A stretch of DNA of 64,000 nucleotides from Corallococcus sicarius (GTDB lineage Bacteria; Myxococcota; Myxococcia; Myxococcales; Myxococcaceae). Location: the NCBI RefSeq assembly GCF_003611735.1, contig NZ_RAWG01000004.1:20603-84602 (forward strand), read 5' to 3'. Shown here piece by piece: positions 1-11,400 of this stretch. Made by a program: the position numbers and the translations under genes. The stretch's first letter is position 1; each line of letters opens with the position of its first letter. Below the pieces are notes generated by a model. It was not told the origin of the DNA. It did no database searches and was given only the letters and a program-made list of their open reading frames with translations.

Positions 1-175
1 CTGGAATGGATACGTCCACCGGAGCCTCCGGCCAAAACTCCAGGCCCCGGGTTTGAAGTCGAGCGGCTTTAGTCCCCTCGCTCCAGACGTGTCAACGAGT
101 GTCGACGGACCTCCCAACGCACCGGCCCGGAGGAAATTCACTGTTCACGAAAGCGCACAATCCTGGCGCACTTCG
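1..175. other. Non-coding flank downstream of gltJ
   Basis: No convincing gene is visible here. There is a short inverted repeat (CCGGA-GCC-TCCGG, 19-31) and no tRNA fold that closes. The segment precedes the hairpin that follows gltJ. Confidence 0.5.
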
Positions 176-213
176 CAGCGACATTGCCGTCATGCCTGAC
201 GGCAATGTCGCTG
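176..213 (-). terminator. 17-bp hairpin after gltJ
   Basis: A perfect 17-bp inverted repeat (arms 176-192 and 197-213) with a 4-base loop starts 8 bases past the gltJ stop codon. The minus-strand side lacks a clear U-tract; the plus-strand side is followed by TTTGACTT. It probably ends or stabilises the 3' end of the glt transcript and may also work from the other side. Confidence 0.55.
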
Positions 214-220
214 TTTGACT

Positions 221-2332
221 TCAGAACGTGAACGGGAAGTCGATGGGGTCGCCCTGCTTCTGGTGCTTCGGGAAGGACCACCCCTTGATGATGCCCGTGA
301 TGCACGTCGCCATGTAGCTCGAGCGGAACTCGTCCGTGCGGCACGACACGCTGGTCGTCTTGCCACTCGTCTGGACCGTCCAGCGCATCACCAGCTTGCC
401 GCTGAGCGACGGGTCCTTCTGCCGCTGCTCGTTCACGCACTTCATGATGGCCGGCTTGTTGTTCAGCACCACCTGCATGATGTCCGACTGCTGCAGGCGC
501 TCCAGCGTGCCGCCTCCCGGCTCGGGCGGGACGTACACCGTCGACGTCTTGCCCGCGGGCTTCGTGGTGGCGGCCGGCTTCTTCGTGCCGAACAGCTCAT
601 CGAAGTCGTCGTCCCCTCCCCCGGAGCTCGATGAGGACGTGGCGGCGGGCTTCGAGACCGTGATGGCCTCCTCGTCCGCCTGCGAGGACCCTCGGCTGCC
701 TCCGCTGCCGGAGCCCGTACGACGCTGGGTACGAGGCTCCACCTTCGCGACCGCCGTCGCCATGTTGGGCGTCGACGCCGGGGGCTGCACCGCCGCGGGC
801 GGCGGCGGCGTGACCGCGGCCGGAGCCGCTGCCACGGCGGGCGCGGTCGTGGGAGGCGTTCCCACCGCTGCGGGCGTCCCCGCCGCCGGGGCTCCCGCCA
901 CGGTGGTGGCCGGGGCTCCCGCCGCGGGCGCAGCGACCGGCGCGGTCGCCGTCGGCGTGGCCGCAGGCTGCACCGCCGCGGGGGGCGGAGGCATGGGAGG
1001 CAGCTCGGGCTGGCGCGTCGGCGCGACAGCGACCTGGGCGGGAGGGTCCACGGGGCGCTCGGACGAATTGCCTCGCGCGACGTAGACGACCGCGGCGCCC
1101 GCGATCACCAGCACGCCCGCGGTCACCGCCACCAGCATCCCCGTACGACCCTTGCCGCCGCCCGCAGGCGCTGCCACCGGCGGCGGATAGGCCGCGGGAT
1201 AGCCCGGAGGCGGATAGCCCTGGGGCTGCTGCTGCCCGTAGGGCATCTGCGCCTGCTGCTGCGGATAGGCCTGCTGCTGGGGCGCGTACTGCTGCACGGG
1301 CTGCTGCTGCGCGTACCCCTGCTGCTGCGGATAGGCCGTGGGTGCGGCCATCCCCGACGCCGCGCCCATCATGGCCACCGGCATCGCCGGGGACGACTTC
1401 GGCTCCGGCGGCGGCATGGGCACGTCCAGGAGGCGTGCCTGCGACACCGGCTCGCGCTCCAGCGAAGGCGCGGGACGCGGAGGCGGCTTGGTGAGGGCGT
1501 CGTTCTCTTCCTTCACCAGCGAGGCCAGCACGCTCGCGGCAGAGGGCTTCCAGCCCACCGGCTCCTCGGACGCGGCCGACGCACCGCCCAGGCCCGGACG
1601 GGAGTTGCCCGCGCTGAAGGCGGACTCCACGGGGCCTGCGGGAATCGTCGGCGACGACGCAGTGACGGGCGCGGGAGCGACGATGACCGGCTTCGCGGGA
1701 CGCGGCGCCAGCACCGAGGCCAGCTCCGCCGTCTCCGAGAGGGGAATCCAGTCGCCGAACCCCGAACGCCAGCAGAGGTTGTCCGGGCCCACCTCGCCCC
1801 GATCCCAGGCGTCCTTCACCTTCTCCACGGACCAGGGACCGACCTGCTTCTCGTCGATGGCGACGTACCACTCATGCGACGCGGCCTTCGCGTCGTCCAT
1901 GGTGGACTCGGCGGCCTCGGCCTCGGCGAGCTTGCGGACCGTCTCCGCCTTCGCGGCCTTCACGGCCTCGGCCTCCGCGTCACGGGCCTGGATCTTCTGC
2001 GAGCCCGTGCTCAGGACCTGGTCGAAGACGGCGCCAATCTCGTCCTCTTCGACGTCGGTGAAGAGGCCGCCTTCGGGCGGGGTGCCGAGCGTGGCGGGAA
2101 GCCCCGTCCCGGACGACTCCACGATGCGCGGCGCATTGGAGTCCGGCGTGGCGCTCTTGGCTTCGGTGGACGCGGGGGTGTCCGCTCCTCCCTCCTTCGC
2201 CGCGGACGCTCCGGCGGGCCTCACCAGGATGGTGTGACCACACTTCTTGCAACGAAGCTTGACCCCCTTCGGGCCAATCTTGTCGTCGCTGATCATGTAC
2301 TGGGCGCGGCAGCTGTCGCAGACGAAACGCAT
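221..2332 (-). CDS. gltJ: Gliding motility inner-membrane protein GltJ (AgmX)
   Basis: The 703-residue protein begins with a zinc-ribbon (Cys5, Cys8, Cys28, Cys31; MJ0042-type), followed by a GYF_2 domain at about 154-200 (WYVAIDEKQVGPWS). Residues about 300-395 are Pro/Gln-rich and 397-420 form one membrane helix. A long Ala/Pro-rich periplasmic linker then leads to the AgmX/PglI C-terminal domain (about 620-703), a TonB-like fold with a cysteine pair. In M. xanthus, GltJ is an inner-membrane component of the Agl-Glt gliding machine, and its cytosolic zinc-ribbon and GYF parts are reported to engage the polarity GTPase MglA and its regulator MglB. It is the last gene of the cluster, 136 bp after gltI, and may have its own promoter in that gap. 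The identification rests on the domain order plus context. Confidence 0.93.
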   Translation of the reverse strand: MRFVCDSCRAQYMISDDKIGPKGVKLRCKKCGHTILVRPAGASAAKEGGADTPASTEAKSATPDSNAPRIVESSGTGLPATLGTPPEGGLFTDVEEDEIGAVFDQVLSTGSQKIQARDAEAEAVKAAKAETVRKLAEAEAAESTMDDAKAASHEWYVAIDEKQVGPWSVEKVKDAWDRGEVGPDNLCWRSGFGDWIPLSETAELASVLAPRPAKPVIVAPAPVTASSPTIPAGPVESAFSAGNSRPGLGGASAASEEPVGWKPSAASVLASLVKEENDALTKPPPRPAPSLEREPVSQARLLDVPMPPPEPKSSPAMPVAMMGAASGMAAPTAYPQQQGYAQQQPVQQYAPQQQAYPQQQAQMPYGQQQPQGYPPPGYPAAYPPPVAAPAGGGKGRTGMLVAVTAGVLVIAGAAVVYVARGNSSERPVDPPAQVAVAPTRQPELPPMPPPPAAVQPAATPTATAPVAAPAAGAPATTVAGAPAAGTPAAVGTPPTTAPAVAAAPAAVTPPPPAAVQPPASTPNMATAVAKVEPRTQRRTGSGSGGSRGSSQADEEAITVSKPAATSSSSSGGGDDDFDELFGTKKPAATTKPAGKTSTVYVPPEPGGGTLERLQQSDIMQVVLNNKPAIMKCVNEQRQKDPSLSGKLVMRWTVQTSGKTTSVSCRTDEFRSSYMATCITGIIKGWSFPKHQKQGDPIDFPFTF

Positions 2333-2375
2333 CGTTCCCGTAAGCCTCAGAAATGACGGGCGAAATCCCGTCTGA

Positions 2376-2405
2376 ATCGTAGAAGTGGCGACAGGCGGAG
2401 ATCAA
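2376..2405 (-). promoter_or_regulatory. Possible internal promoter for gltJ
   Basis: On the minus strand TTGATC (2405-2400) and TACGAT (2381-2376) are 18 bases apart, about 44 bases before the gltJ start. A 6-bp hairpin (GACGGG/CCCGTC, 2355-2372) falls in the predicted leader. This is pattern matching only. Confidence 0.3.
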
Positions 2406-2468
2406 GGACGCCTGCCTTGAACGCCCGCCTGCTTTCAACGCGTGAACCCTCGCGTCGGTCTGAGGGCC

Positions 2469-5400
2469 CTACTTTCGAGCTTGCACTTCCACGTGTGTGC
2501 CAACAGCCACACGCAGCTCGTGGAGGTCCTCGGAGGTCGCGAACACCAGCAACTCCCGCAGCTTGGTGCGGGACGCGACGCGGAATGACGACCCCGTCTC
2601 GCCCTGGACCATGCGGCGTACGGGCTCCAGCTCGCCCGCAGCGAAGAGGCCCGCGCGCGACGCGGTGAGTTCCGCGCCCTCCAACCAGGTGCGCACATCC
2701 TGCGGCGTCGCCGTGGGCAGGTAGGCCCGCGCGACCTTCGCGAGGGCGGCCCGGTCCGGCTCGCTCAGGCTCTTCTGGAGCAGCTGCCGCTCGGCGTCCA
2801 CCAGTCGTGGATCCACCGTGAAGCGCACGTTGCCCACCACCAGGCTGAGCGCCGCCTGCACCACGGCCTCCAGCCGCTCGGGCGCGACGCGCTGGCTGAA
2901 CGCCAGCTCCGGACGGGCCAGGGCCAGCGTCCTGCCCAGGAGGTAGTACACCTCCTTCTGTCCCTGCTCCGCGAAGTACTTCCCACCCACACGCACGCAC
3001 GCCGGATGCGTCTGGAGCAGGTCCACGTTCACGAGCGGTTCGGGGGCCGGTTCGTTGGAGCGCTTCGCCAGCCGCTCGCGCGTCGCCACGAGGAACGGCG
3101 AGTACAGCTCCACCGCCTCCATGCCGAAGAGCCGCGCGACATAGCGGTAGTGGTTGACGTGGTACTCCTGCGCGGTCGCCACGTCGATGCGGTGGCGCTT
3201 GGGGACGAGCTGGTACTGCGGGAACGGCACCGCGTACAGGTGCCCCGCCTTCTCGAAGAGCAGGCCCAGCAGCTCCGACAGCGGCCCGCGCACCTTCGGG
3301 TGGAAGAGCGCCGTCTGCCACAGCCGGTCCGTCAGCGGACGCTGGGCCAGCTCCTTCTTCTTCGCGTAGGGCCCCAGCTTGGTGAGGATCTCCTGCTCGT
3401 CCTCCCCTGCCTCACCCAAGAGCCCGGACACGGCCTGGGCCGCGAGCCACGCGGCGTCGTAGTCCTTGCGCACCGCGGACAGCCGCACCAGGTGGCCCAC
3501 CACCTTGCGCGGGTTCTCCGTGTTCGGCAGCGCGCGGCGCAGCGCCACGATGGCCTCTTCCTCGCGGCCCGGCATCTGGCCGGCGACCTCCGCGAACATC
3601 TCCTGGATGACCGGATCCTCCGGCATGCCCTTCGCCGCGACGCCGTAGGCCGCCACCGCGCCCTCCGGGTGCTTGAGCACCTGGAGGTACAGGTCACCCA
3701 GCGCGCGCCACAGCGTCATGCGGGCCGGGTGCGTGTCCGGCGTCTTGGGCAGACGCGAGAGCATGCGCGTGTAGTTCTCCTCCAGCACCTTCCACTGGCG
3801 CGCGCCGCCCAGCAGCGCCTCCAGCGCGCTGAAGGCCTCCACGAAGCGGTGGTCCAGGTCGAGCGCGGCGTTGAAGGCCTGCGTCGCGCCCTCCACGTCC
3901 TTCAGCTCGTCGCGGCGGATCTCGCCGAGCGCGAACCAGACGCGCTTGGCCTTGTGCGGCTCCGACGTGAGCGCGGGCAGGGCCAGCATGCGGCCCAGCA
4001 CGTCCGCGGCCTTCTGGCCCTGACGCGTCTCGCGCAGCAGGCGGTAGAGCGCGTCCATCACCTCCGGCGCCTCCGGCTGCGTCTTGAGGGCGCCGCTGAA
4101 CGCGTCGATGGCCATGTACGGGTCGTGCAGCTCGTCGCGCGCGATGCGCCCCAGCTCCAGGTAGACCTTGACCTTCGCCTCGCCCTCCAGGCTGTTGACG
4201 AGCTCCTGGCGCAGCTCCGCGGACTTCTCGTAGCGGCCCGCCTTGTCCATCAGCGTCACCAACGCGCGCAGCGTCGGCTCGTGCTGCGGATCAATGGCGA
4301 GCGCCTTCTCGAAGTGGTTCTGCGCGCGGTCCGCCTGGCCGAGCGCGGCGTGCACGTCACCCAGCTGCCAGTAGACCTCCACGACCTCCAGGTCCGTCAG
4401 CTCCTCGCGGTGGTGGATGAGGATGGTCTGGAAGACCTTGAGCGCGTCCTCGTACCGCTTCGCCTGCACGAGCAGGTTGCCGTAGCCCTCCAGCGCGGGC
4501 AGGTACGTGGCATCCAGGCCGTAGGCCTTCTCGTAGGAGCTGAGCGCCTTGTCGCGCCGGCCCAGCTTCTCCGTCACGTAGCCCAGCCGGTACAGCTGGC
4601 GGCAGAGGTCCTGCGCGATGGCGGCGTCCTTCTCCGCCATGGCCTTCTCCGCCATCTTGCGCGTGACGATGTCGAGCATCCGCTCCGCCGCTGCCCAGTC
4701 CTCCCGCGCGATGTAGACGTCCGCCAGCGGGCGCGCCGCCTCCAGGCTGTCCGGGACGTGCTTGAGGGCCTCTTCCCAGTAGTGGGTGGCCGTCTCGCGG
4801 TCCTCGCGCGTCTCCGCGTGGTAGCGCGCGACGTCCAGCAGGGCGCGGCCCTTGGCGGCCGGGTCCTCCGTCTGCTGCGCCTCCTGCAGGAGCGTCTGCT
4901 CGTAGCCGCCCCAGTCCTTCTCCTGCTCCTGGATGCCCTTGAGGGCGCGGATGGTGGGCAGGTGGCCCGGATCAATGGCGAGCGCCTGCTGGTACGCGGT
5001 GCGCGCGCTGGCCATGTCCGACAGCATGTCCTCGTTGATCTTCCCCAGCCGGTGCCACAGCTCCACCGCCACCGGATCCGTGCCAACGACCTGCGCTTCC
5101 TTCTGCAGCATCTCCAGCGCGAAGGGCCAGTTGCCGCTGCGCTCGTAGAGGTTGCCCAGCGCGTGCAGCGCCTGACGGGACTCGGGGTCCGTGGCGAGCG
5201 CCGCGTGGTAGCTGTTCACCGCGCGGTCCACCACCTTGAGCTGCTGGTACTGGACGTTGCCGATCTCCACGTACAGCTCCGCCTGCTCCTGCGGACTCGT
5301 GGCGAGCGCGAGCTGGCGCTCGTACGCGGCGATGAGGTCCTCCCACCGGGCCTGCGCGCGGCGCAGCCGGATGAGGGACTTGATGGCCGGCACGTTCTGC

Positions 5401-8400
5401 GGGTCGATGGAGAGCACACCCTCCACGCACGCGTCGGCGTTGGCCGGGTTCTGGTACGTGTCCTCCCAGATGGTCGCGCTGCGGAAGAGGACGCGGACCT
5501 TCTCGCGGTAGTCCTGGCTCAGCTCCAGCATCCGCTCGTAGATGGCGAGCAGGTCCGCCGGCTGATCCAACCGGATGTGCAGCCGCTCCAGCGACTCCAG
5601 CGCCTCGCGGTTGACGGGGTCGAACTCCAGCGCCATCCGGAACGCGGACACCGCGGACTCGTCGTCCTTCAGGTCGCGCTCGTAGACGGTCGCCACCTCC
5701 ACCTGGATGCGCGCACGCTCCTCGGCGGAGGCCGCGAGGTCGCGCGCCCGCAGCAGCGTCATGGCCACGTCGCGGTGGGCCCCTCCGCGCCGGTAGAGCT
5801 GTGTGAGGACGCCGAGCGTCTCGAGGTCCGGCTCCAGCTCCAGCGCGCGCAACAGGGCGCTGGCCGCCTCGGTGGGGTCCTCCAGCGTCTCGTCCCAGAC
5901 GCGGGCGATCTCCTTGAGGATGCCCTTGCGCGCCTCGATGGAGCCCGCCGCCTCCAGCTTCTGCTCCAGCGCGACGACGTACTCGCGGTCGCGGCCGCGC
6001 CGCTGGAACACCGCCGCCAGCCCGTCCAGCGCGGTGGCGTTGGTGGGGTCGAACTCGAGGATCTTCCGGAACGCGGCCTCGGCCGCCTGCGGATCATCCA
6101 GGCGTGTGTCGTGGATGCGCGCGAGCGTGGCGTACAGGCGCTCCGCGAGCGGGCCGCGTGGCAGCTCGTCCGCGACCTCCTCGTAGACGGCCGCCAGCTC
6201 CTCGTGGCTGCCCGTCTCGTCGGCGAGCCGCTCGACCTCCTCGCGCAGCCCGTCCTCCGTCGCGTCCAGTTGCAGCGCGCGGCACAGCGCCAGGAACGCC
6301 ACGTCCTTCTGGCCCAGGCGCTCTTCCTGCACGCGGGCGATTTCCCGGAGGGCCGCCAGCTTCTCCTCGTCGGTGACGAGGTTTGGCATGTAGCGGTCCA
6401 TCACCGTCGCGTACGCACGCCAGTCGTTGTGCGTCCGGTACAGCGCGCACACACGCTCGTAGGCCGTGCGGTTGGCCGGATCCAGCTCCAGCACCTTCTC
6501 CAGCGCACCCGCGGAGAGCTCGGGCTTGCCGCCCTGCCCTTCCCACAGCTCCGCGACCGTGAAGTACGCGGCGATGGCCGGGTCGCGCTCCTCGGTCTGC
6601 AGGTGCACCTGGACCTTGAGCTCCAGGGCGCGCACCGCGTCGTTCCACGCACGCAGCGACACGGACAGCGCGTACACGCGCTCCAGGTCGGAGACGATGT
6701 GCGGTTCGACTTCCAGCGCGCGGCGGGCCGCGTCCAGCGACTCCTCGCGCCGGCCCATGCCCGCGAGCACCTCGGCCAGCCGCAGGCGCAGCGCCTTCAC
6801 GCCCTCGCTGTTCTCCTGCAGCGGGACCAGGCGGCGCAGCACGCCCACCAGCTCCTCGCGCTGGCCCGTCTCGTCGTACAACTCGCGCAGCGTGTCCAGC
6901 ACGCCGCGGTGGCGTGCGTCACGGTCGAGCGCCGCCTTGAAGTAAGGCACCGCCGCGTCCGGCTGCTTGAGCAGCCGGTACACCACGCGGCCCAGCCGCT
7001 CGTTGAGGCGCACCACCTCGCGCGGGTCGAGCGTCAGGGCGAGCCGGCCCTCGAGCAGCTCGCGCAGGTCCTGCGGACGGTCGGCGCGCTCGTACAGCGA
7101 CTCGAGCGCGGAGAAGACCTGCTCGTTGCGCGGGTTCTTCGCCAGCAGCTCGCGGTACAGGTCGATGGAGCGGCCCAGGTCCGACAGCCCTTCGGCGGAC
7201 ACCTGCGCCATCTTGCCGAGCACGCGGTCGCGCTCGCTGCCGACGACCTTGTCCGCCTGGAGCTTCAGGATGGCGTAGAGCTTCTCGGACGCACCCGCGC
7301 CCTCGTAGATGCCCTCCAGCAGTCGCGCCGAGGCGAGGTGGCCCGGCTCCAGCGCGAGGATGGCCTCGTAGGCGCTCGCCGCGCGGTCCGGGCTGTCCAA
7401 CCGCTCCTGGTAGAGCTGTCCCAGCCGGAAGAGGAAGCCCAGCTTGTCCGCCGTCGTGGTCGCGCCGGTCGCCAGCGCCTCCAGGATACCGGCCAGCTCC
7501 GGCCACGCCTCCAGGTGCAGGTAGAGGCGGTCCAACGCGACGAGCGAACGCTCCTGCACCGAGGCGTGCAACGTGCGCGCACGCTCGAAGTAGGACACCG
7601 CGCGGTCGGGATCGCGCAGCCGCGTCTCCAGCAGCTGCCCCAGCTTGAGGCACACCTGGGCCGCGTCGGCGGCCTCGGCGATGCGCGGCAGGGCCTCTTC
7701 GTAGAGCACCACCAGCTCGTCGTAGCTGCCCGCGACGTCGGTGGCGTTCTCCAGCCGGCGGCGGACCTCCGCGTCGTTCGGGTCCTCCTTGAAGCCACGG
7801 TAGAGCGCGAGGAAGGCCAGCTCGCCCTCACCCTGCGTCTCGCGCAGCGTGGCCAGCTCGCCGAGCAGCTGCTTGCGCTCGACCGAGTCCGGGGACACGC
7901 CCACGCGCGTTTCAATCAGCTGCGCCAGCCGCTGGACATCACCGCTCGCACGGAAGGCGCGCAGCAGCGTCTCCACCGCGAGCAGGTTCTGGGGCTCGCG
8001 CGCCACCAGCGCTTCCATGCGGGCCACCGCGCCCGGATGGTTGGGCTGCACCGCCAGCACTTCGCTGTACAGCGCCAGCGCGCCCACCTTGTCGAGCAGC
8101 TTGGACTCGCGCACCGTCGCGAGGCGGAACTTCAGCTCCAGTCCCTCCTCCGTCGGCATCAGCGCGATGCGGCGCGCGAGGACGTCCGCGAGCTCCGGCC
8201 AGCGCTCCTGCTTCTGGCAGAGCGCTTCCATCCGCGCGAGCGCGGCGGCGTCATCCGGCTTGAGTTCCAGCAGGCGCCGGAACGTGGCCAGTGCGCCCAG
8301 CGTGTCCTTGAGCTGCTCCTCCTGCAACGCGCCAATCTGGAAGAGCACCGTGGCGCGACGCGCCGGCTCCTCCGACAGCGCGAGCTGACGGCGCAGCACT

Positions 8401-11400
8401 TCCAACAGCTCCGACGGACGGCCCTGCGACGCCACCAGGCGCGCCGTGCCATCCAGCGCCTCGTGGTCCGTGGGCTTGAGCTCCAGGACGCGCTTCCAGG
8501 ACGTCAGGGCCTCGGCCGGCTCGCCCAGGTCCACCTGCAACCGCGCGAGCGTGCGGTACAGCTCCGCGCGGGCGGCGTCGCCCGCCTTGGGCGCGACCTC
8601 CATCAGCACCGCGCACAGCTCCTCCGGGGCCTCCGCCTTGTCCACCAGCGAGACGCACAGCTCCAGCGAGCGCGGATCCTCTGGCAGCTCGCGCAGCGCA
8701 CGCGTGGCGGAGAGGAACGCCATCTCCGCGTTCTCCAGCGCGGTGGCGTAGATCTCCGAGATGCGGCGCAAGAGCGCGGCCCGCTCCTGCGGCACGGCCT
8801 CCGCGGAGGCGCGCGACTCCAGCATCTCCACCTGCTTCAGGTGGTTGCCCACCGACGCGAAGACGGGCTCCAGGGCACTCGCCGCCGCGCCTCGCAGCGG
8901 GCTCTCCGAACGCGCCAGCTCCTCCAGCGCGCCCACCGCACCCGGGTGGCCTGCGCGCCGCGCCAGGACCGACTGGTACAGCTCCAGCGCGCCGCGCGGA
9001 TCATCCAGGCGCGAGACCTTCAGACGGCCCAGGCGCACCCGCAGGTCGGACGCCTCTTCCTGCGCGTCGCGCGCATCCGCCATCTGGATTTCACGCTCGA
9101 CGTGCTGCGCGAGCTCCGCCCAGCGCTCCATGTCCGCGAGCACGCGGCCCAGGAGCTTCAGCGCGTTGGCGTTCTCCGGACGGCGCTCCAGCACCTCGCG
9201 GTACGCCTGCGCCGCCAGCGACTTGTCCGCCAGCGTCTCCTCGGCCAGGTGCGCCAGCTCGAAGAGCAGGTTCACCTGCGAGGCAGGGGTCGGCTCCGCG
9301 GCCACCTGCCGGCGCATGACGAGCGCCAGCTCCCGGTGCGCGCCCGTGCGGCGATGCACGCGGGCGATGGCCTCCAGCACCGTCTTGTTCATCGGGTCGC
9401 GCCGGCTCACCTGCTCCAGCGCGCGCACCGCCAGGTCGTAGCGCTTCAGGCGGTTGTCGTAGATGGCCGCGAGCCGCCGCCACAGGTCGCCCGCCAGGGG
9501 CTCCGCGGGGTCGCGCTCGAGCTGATCCTCGTAGGCCGCCGCCACCTCTTCGAACGAACCCGAGTCCGCCGCGAGCCGCTCCAGTTCGTCGCGCACGCTG
9601 GCTTCCGCCGGCAGTTCGTTGAAGGCACGCAGGCGCGCGACGAAGGCGAGCGACGTCTGGCCCAGGCCCTCGCGCAGGATGGCGATCTCCTGAAGCCGCT
9701 CCAGGCGCTTCTCCGGCGGCACTCCGGGCAGGAGCACCTCCAGCACGTCCACCAGCTTCCGCGTGTCGTTGAGGCCGCGGTAGACGGGCTCCAGCAGCCG
9801 CGCCGCCTCCAGCCGGGGGCCGTCGTGCGCGAGCAGCCGCTCCAGGCCCGCCACCACCTGGCCGTCGCCGGGCGACAGCTCCAGCAGCCGGCGGTAGACC
9901 GGCAGCGCCTCGGAGGGACCGACCTCCTTCTCCAGCAACTGCGCGCGACGCAGCAGGTACGCGCGGCGCCCCGGTTCGTCCGGCGCCAGCTCGGCGAGCT
10001 GATCCAACACGTCCGCCTGCTCCACGAAGCGGCGCGTCTTGGCGTACAGCTTGTCGAGCGCCAGCAGCCCTTCCGGCACCTTGCTCTGCGCCAGCGCGGA
10101 GCGCAGGGCCTCGATGGCCTTCGCGTCCTCGCCCGCGCTCGCGTAGGCCTCACCCGCCTTGAGCAGCAGGCCCAGGCGGGCCTCCGGGTCGGTGGCGAGC
10201 TGCGCCTGACGGGCGTAGACCTCCGACAGGCTCTTCGCGTTCTGGCCCTTCTCGTACAGCCGGGACAGCGCCTCCAGCGCCTGACGGTCCTGCGGCGCGT
10301 CCGACAGCAGGTTCTTCCAGAGGCGCGTGGCCTCCTCGGGCTGATCCAGGCTCTCGCGCAGCTCCGCCGCGCGGCGCAGCAGATCCAACGCCACCGGGTC
10401 GCCGGACGTGAGGTCCACCGCGGCGCTCTCGTAGATCTCCGCCAGCACCTCGTGGCTGCCCGTCTCGCGCGCCAGCCGCTCCAGGTCCGGCCGCACGCCC
10501 TCGCGGTCCAGCCCGTTGGCGAACGCCTTCACCGACGCCATGAACGCGAGCGACGGCTGCTGCATGTCGCGCTCGTAGATGCGGCGGATCTCCCCGGCGA
10601 GGATGATCTTCTCCACCGTGAGCGCGGACTCCATCCGCGTCTCGCGCAGCGCCACCCGGCGGGCATGGTCGCCCACCTGCTCCAGCACCTTGTCCAGCAC
10701 CTCCAGCGCCGCCCCGCTCGTGGGCACCGCCGCCTTCACCCAGGACTCCAGCGCGGCGCGCGCGCCCGGGTGCCCCGGGTCCTCGGTCAGGATGCGCTTG
10801 TAGAGCCCCAGCGCCGCGTTGGCGTCGTCCAGCTCCGTGCGCAGCAACTCCGCCAACCGGAACGAGACCTCACGCCCCTGCGGGCTCTGGCCCTCCTGGT
10901 TGCGCCGGAGCGCGAGCGTCCACGCCAGGTCCTTGGAGCGGTCGAGGTCCGTGTAGAGCCGATCCAACGCGGTGGCGGCCTCGCGCTGCGCGGGGTCGCG
11001 CTCCGCGATGGCGCGCCACGCGGCGGCGGCGCTCTCCTTGTCGGTGAGCTTCGTCTCATGCAGCAGCGCGGCCTCGCGCAGCGACACGAGCTGATCCGCC
11101 GGCTCCTGCGAGGCGGCGGCCAGCTTCTCCAGCACCTCCGCCAGCGCCGCCCACTCCTCGCCCGCGCGGTGCAAGCGCTGCAGCGCCCGCAGGCTGTCGA
11201 GGTTGCCCGGCTCCAGGACCAGCAGCGCGCGCAGGGCCTTCACCGCGCCCGGGCGGTCATCGAGCTTCTTCTCCTGCACCTCCGCCAGCTCGCGCAGCAG
11301 CGCCGCGCGCGAGGGGCCGACGTCGCCCTCTTCCGTCAGCTCGACGAGGATCTCCGCGAAGCTGTCCAGCGAGTCCGCGTCCTCCGCGGCCTGACGCGCG

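Noticed and set aside
1..100. Possible tRNA-Sec-like sequence (GACTTCAAAC near an anticodon-like loop on the minus strand)
   Set aside because: The anticodon stem, T arm and acceptor stem do not pair, so there is no tRNA fold.
1200..1340. Tandem-repeat-like CTGCTG/PQQQ-coding sequence
   Set aside because: It encodes the Pro/Gln-rich linker of GltJ and is ordinary low-complexity coding sequence.
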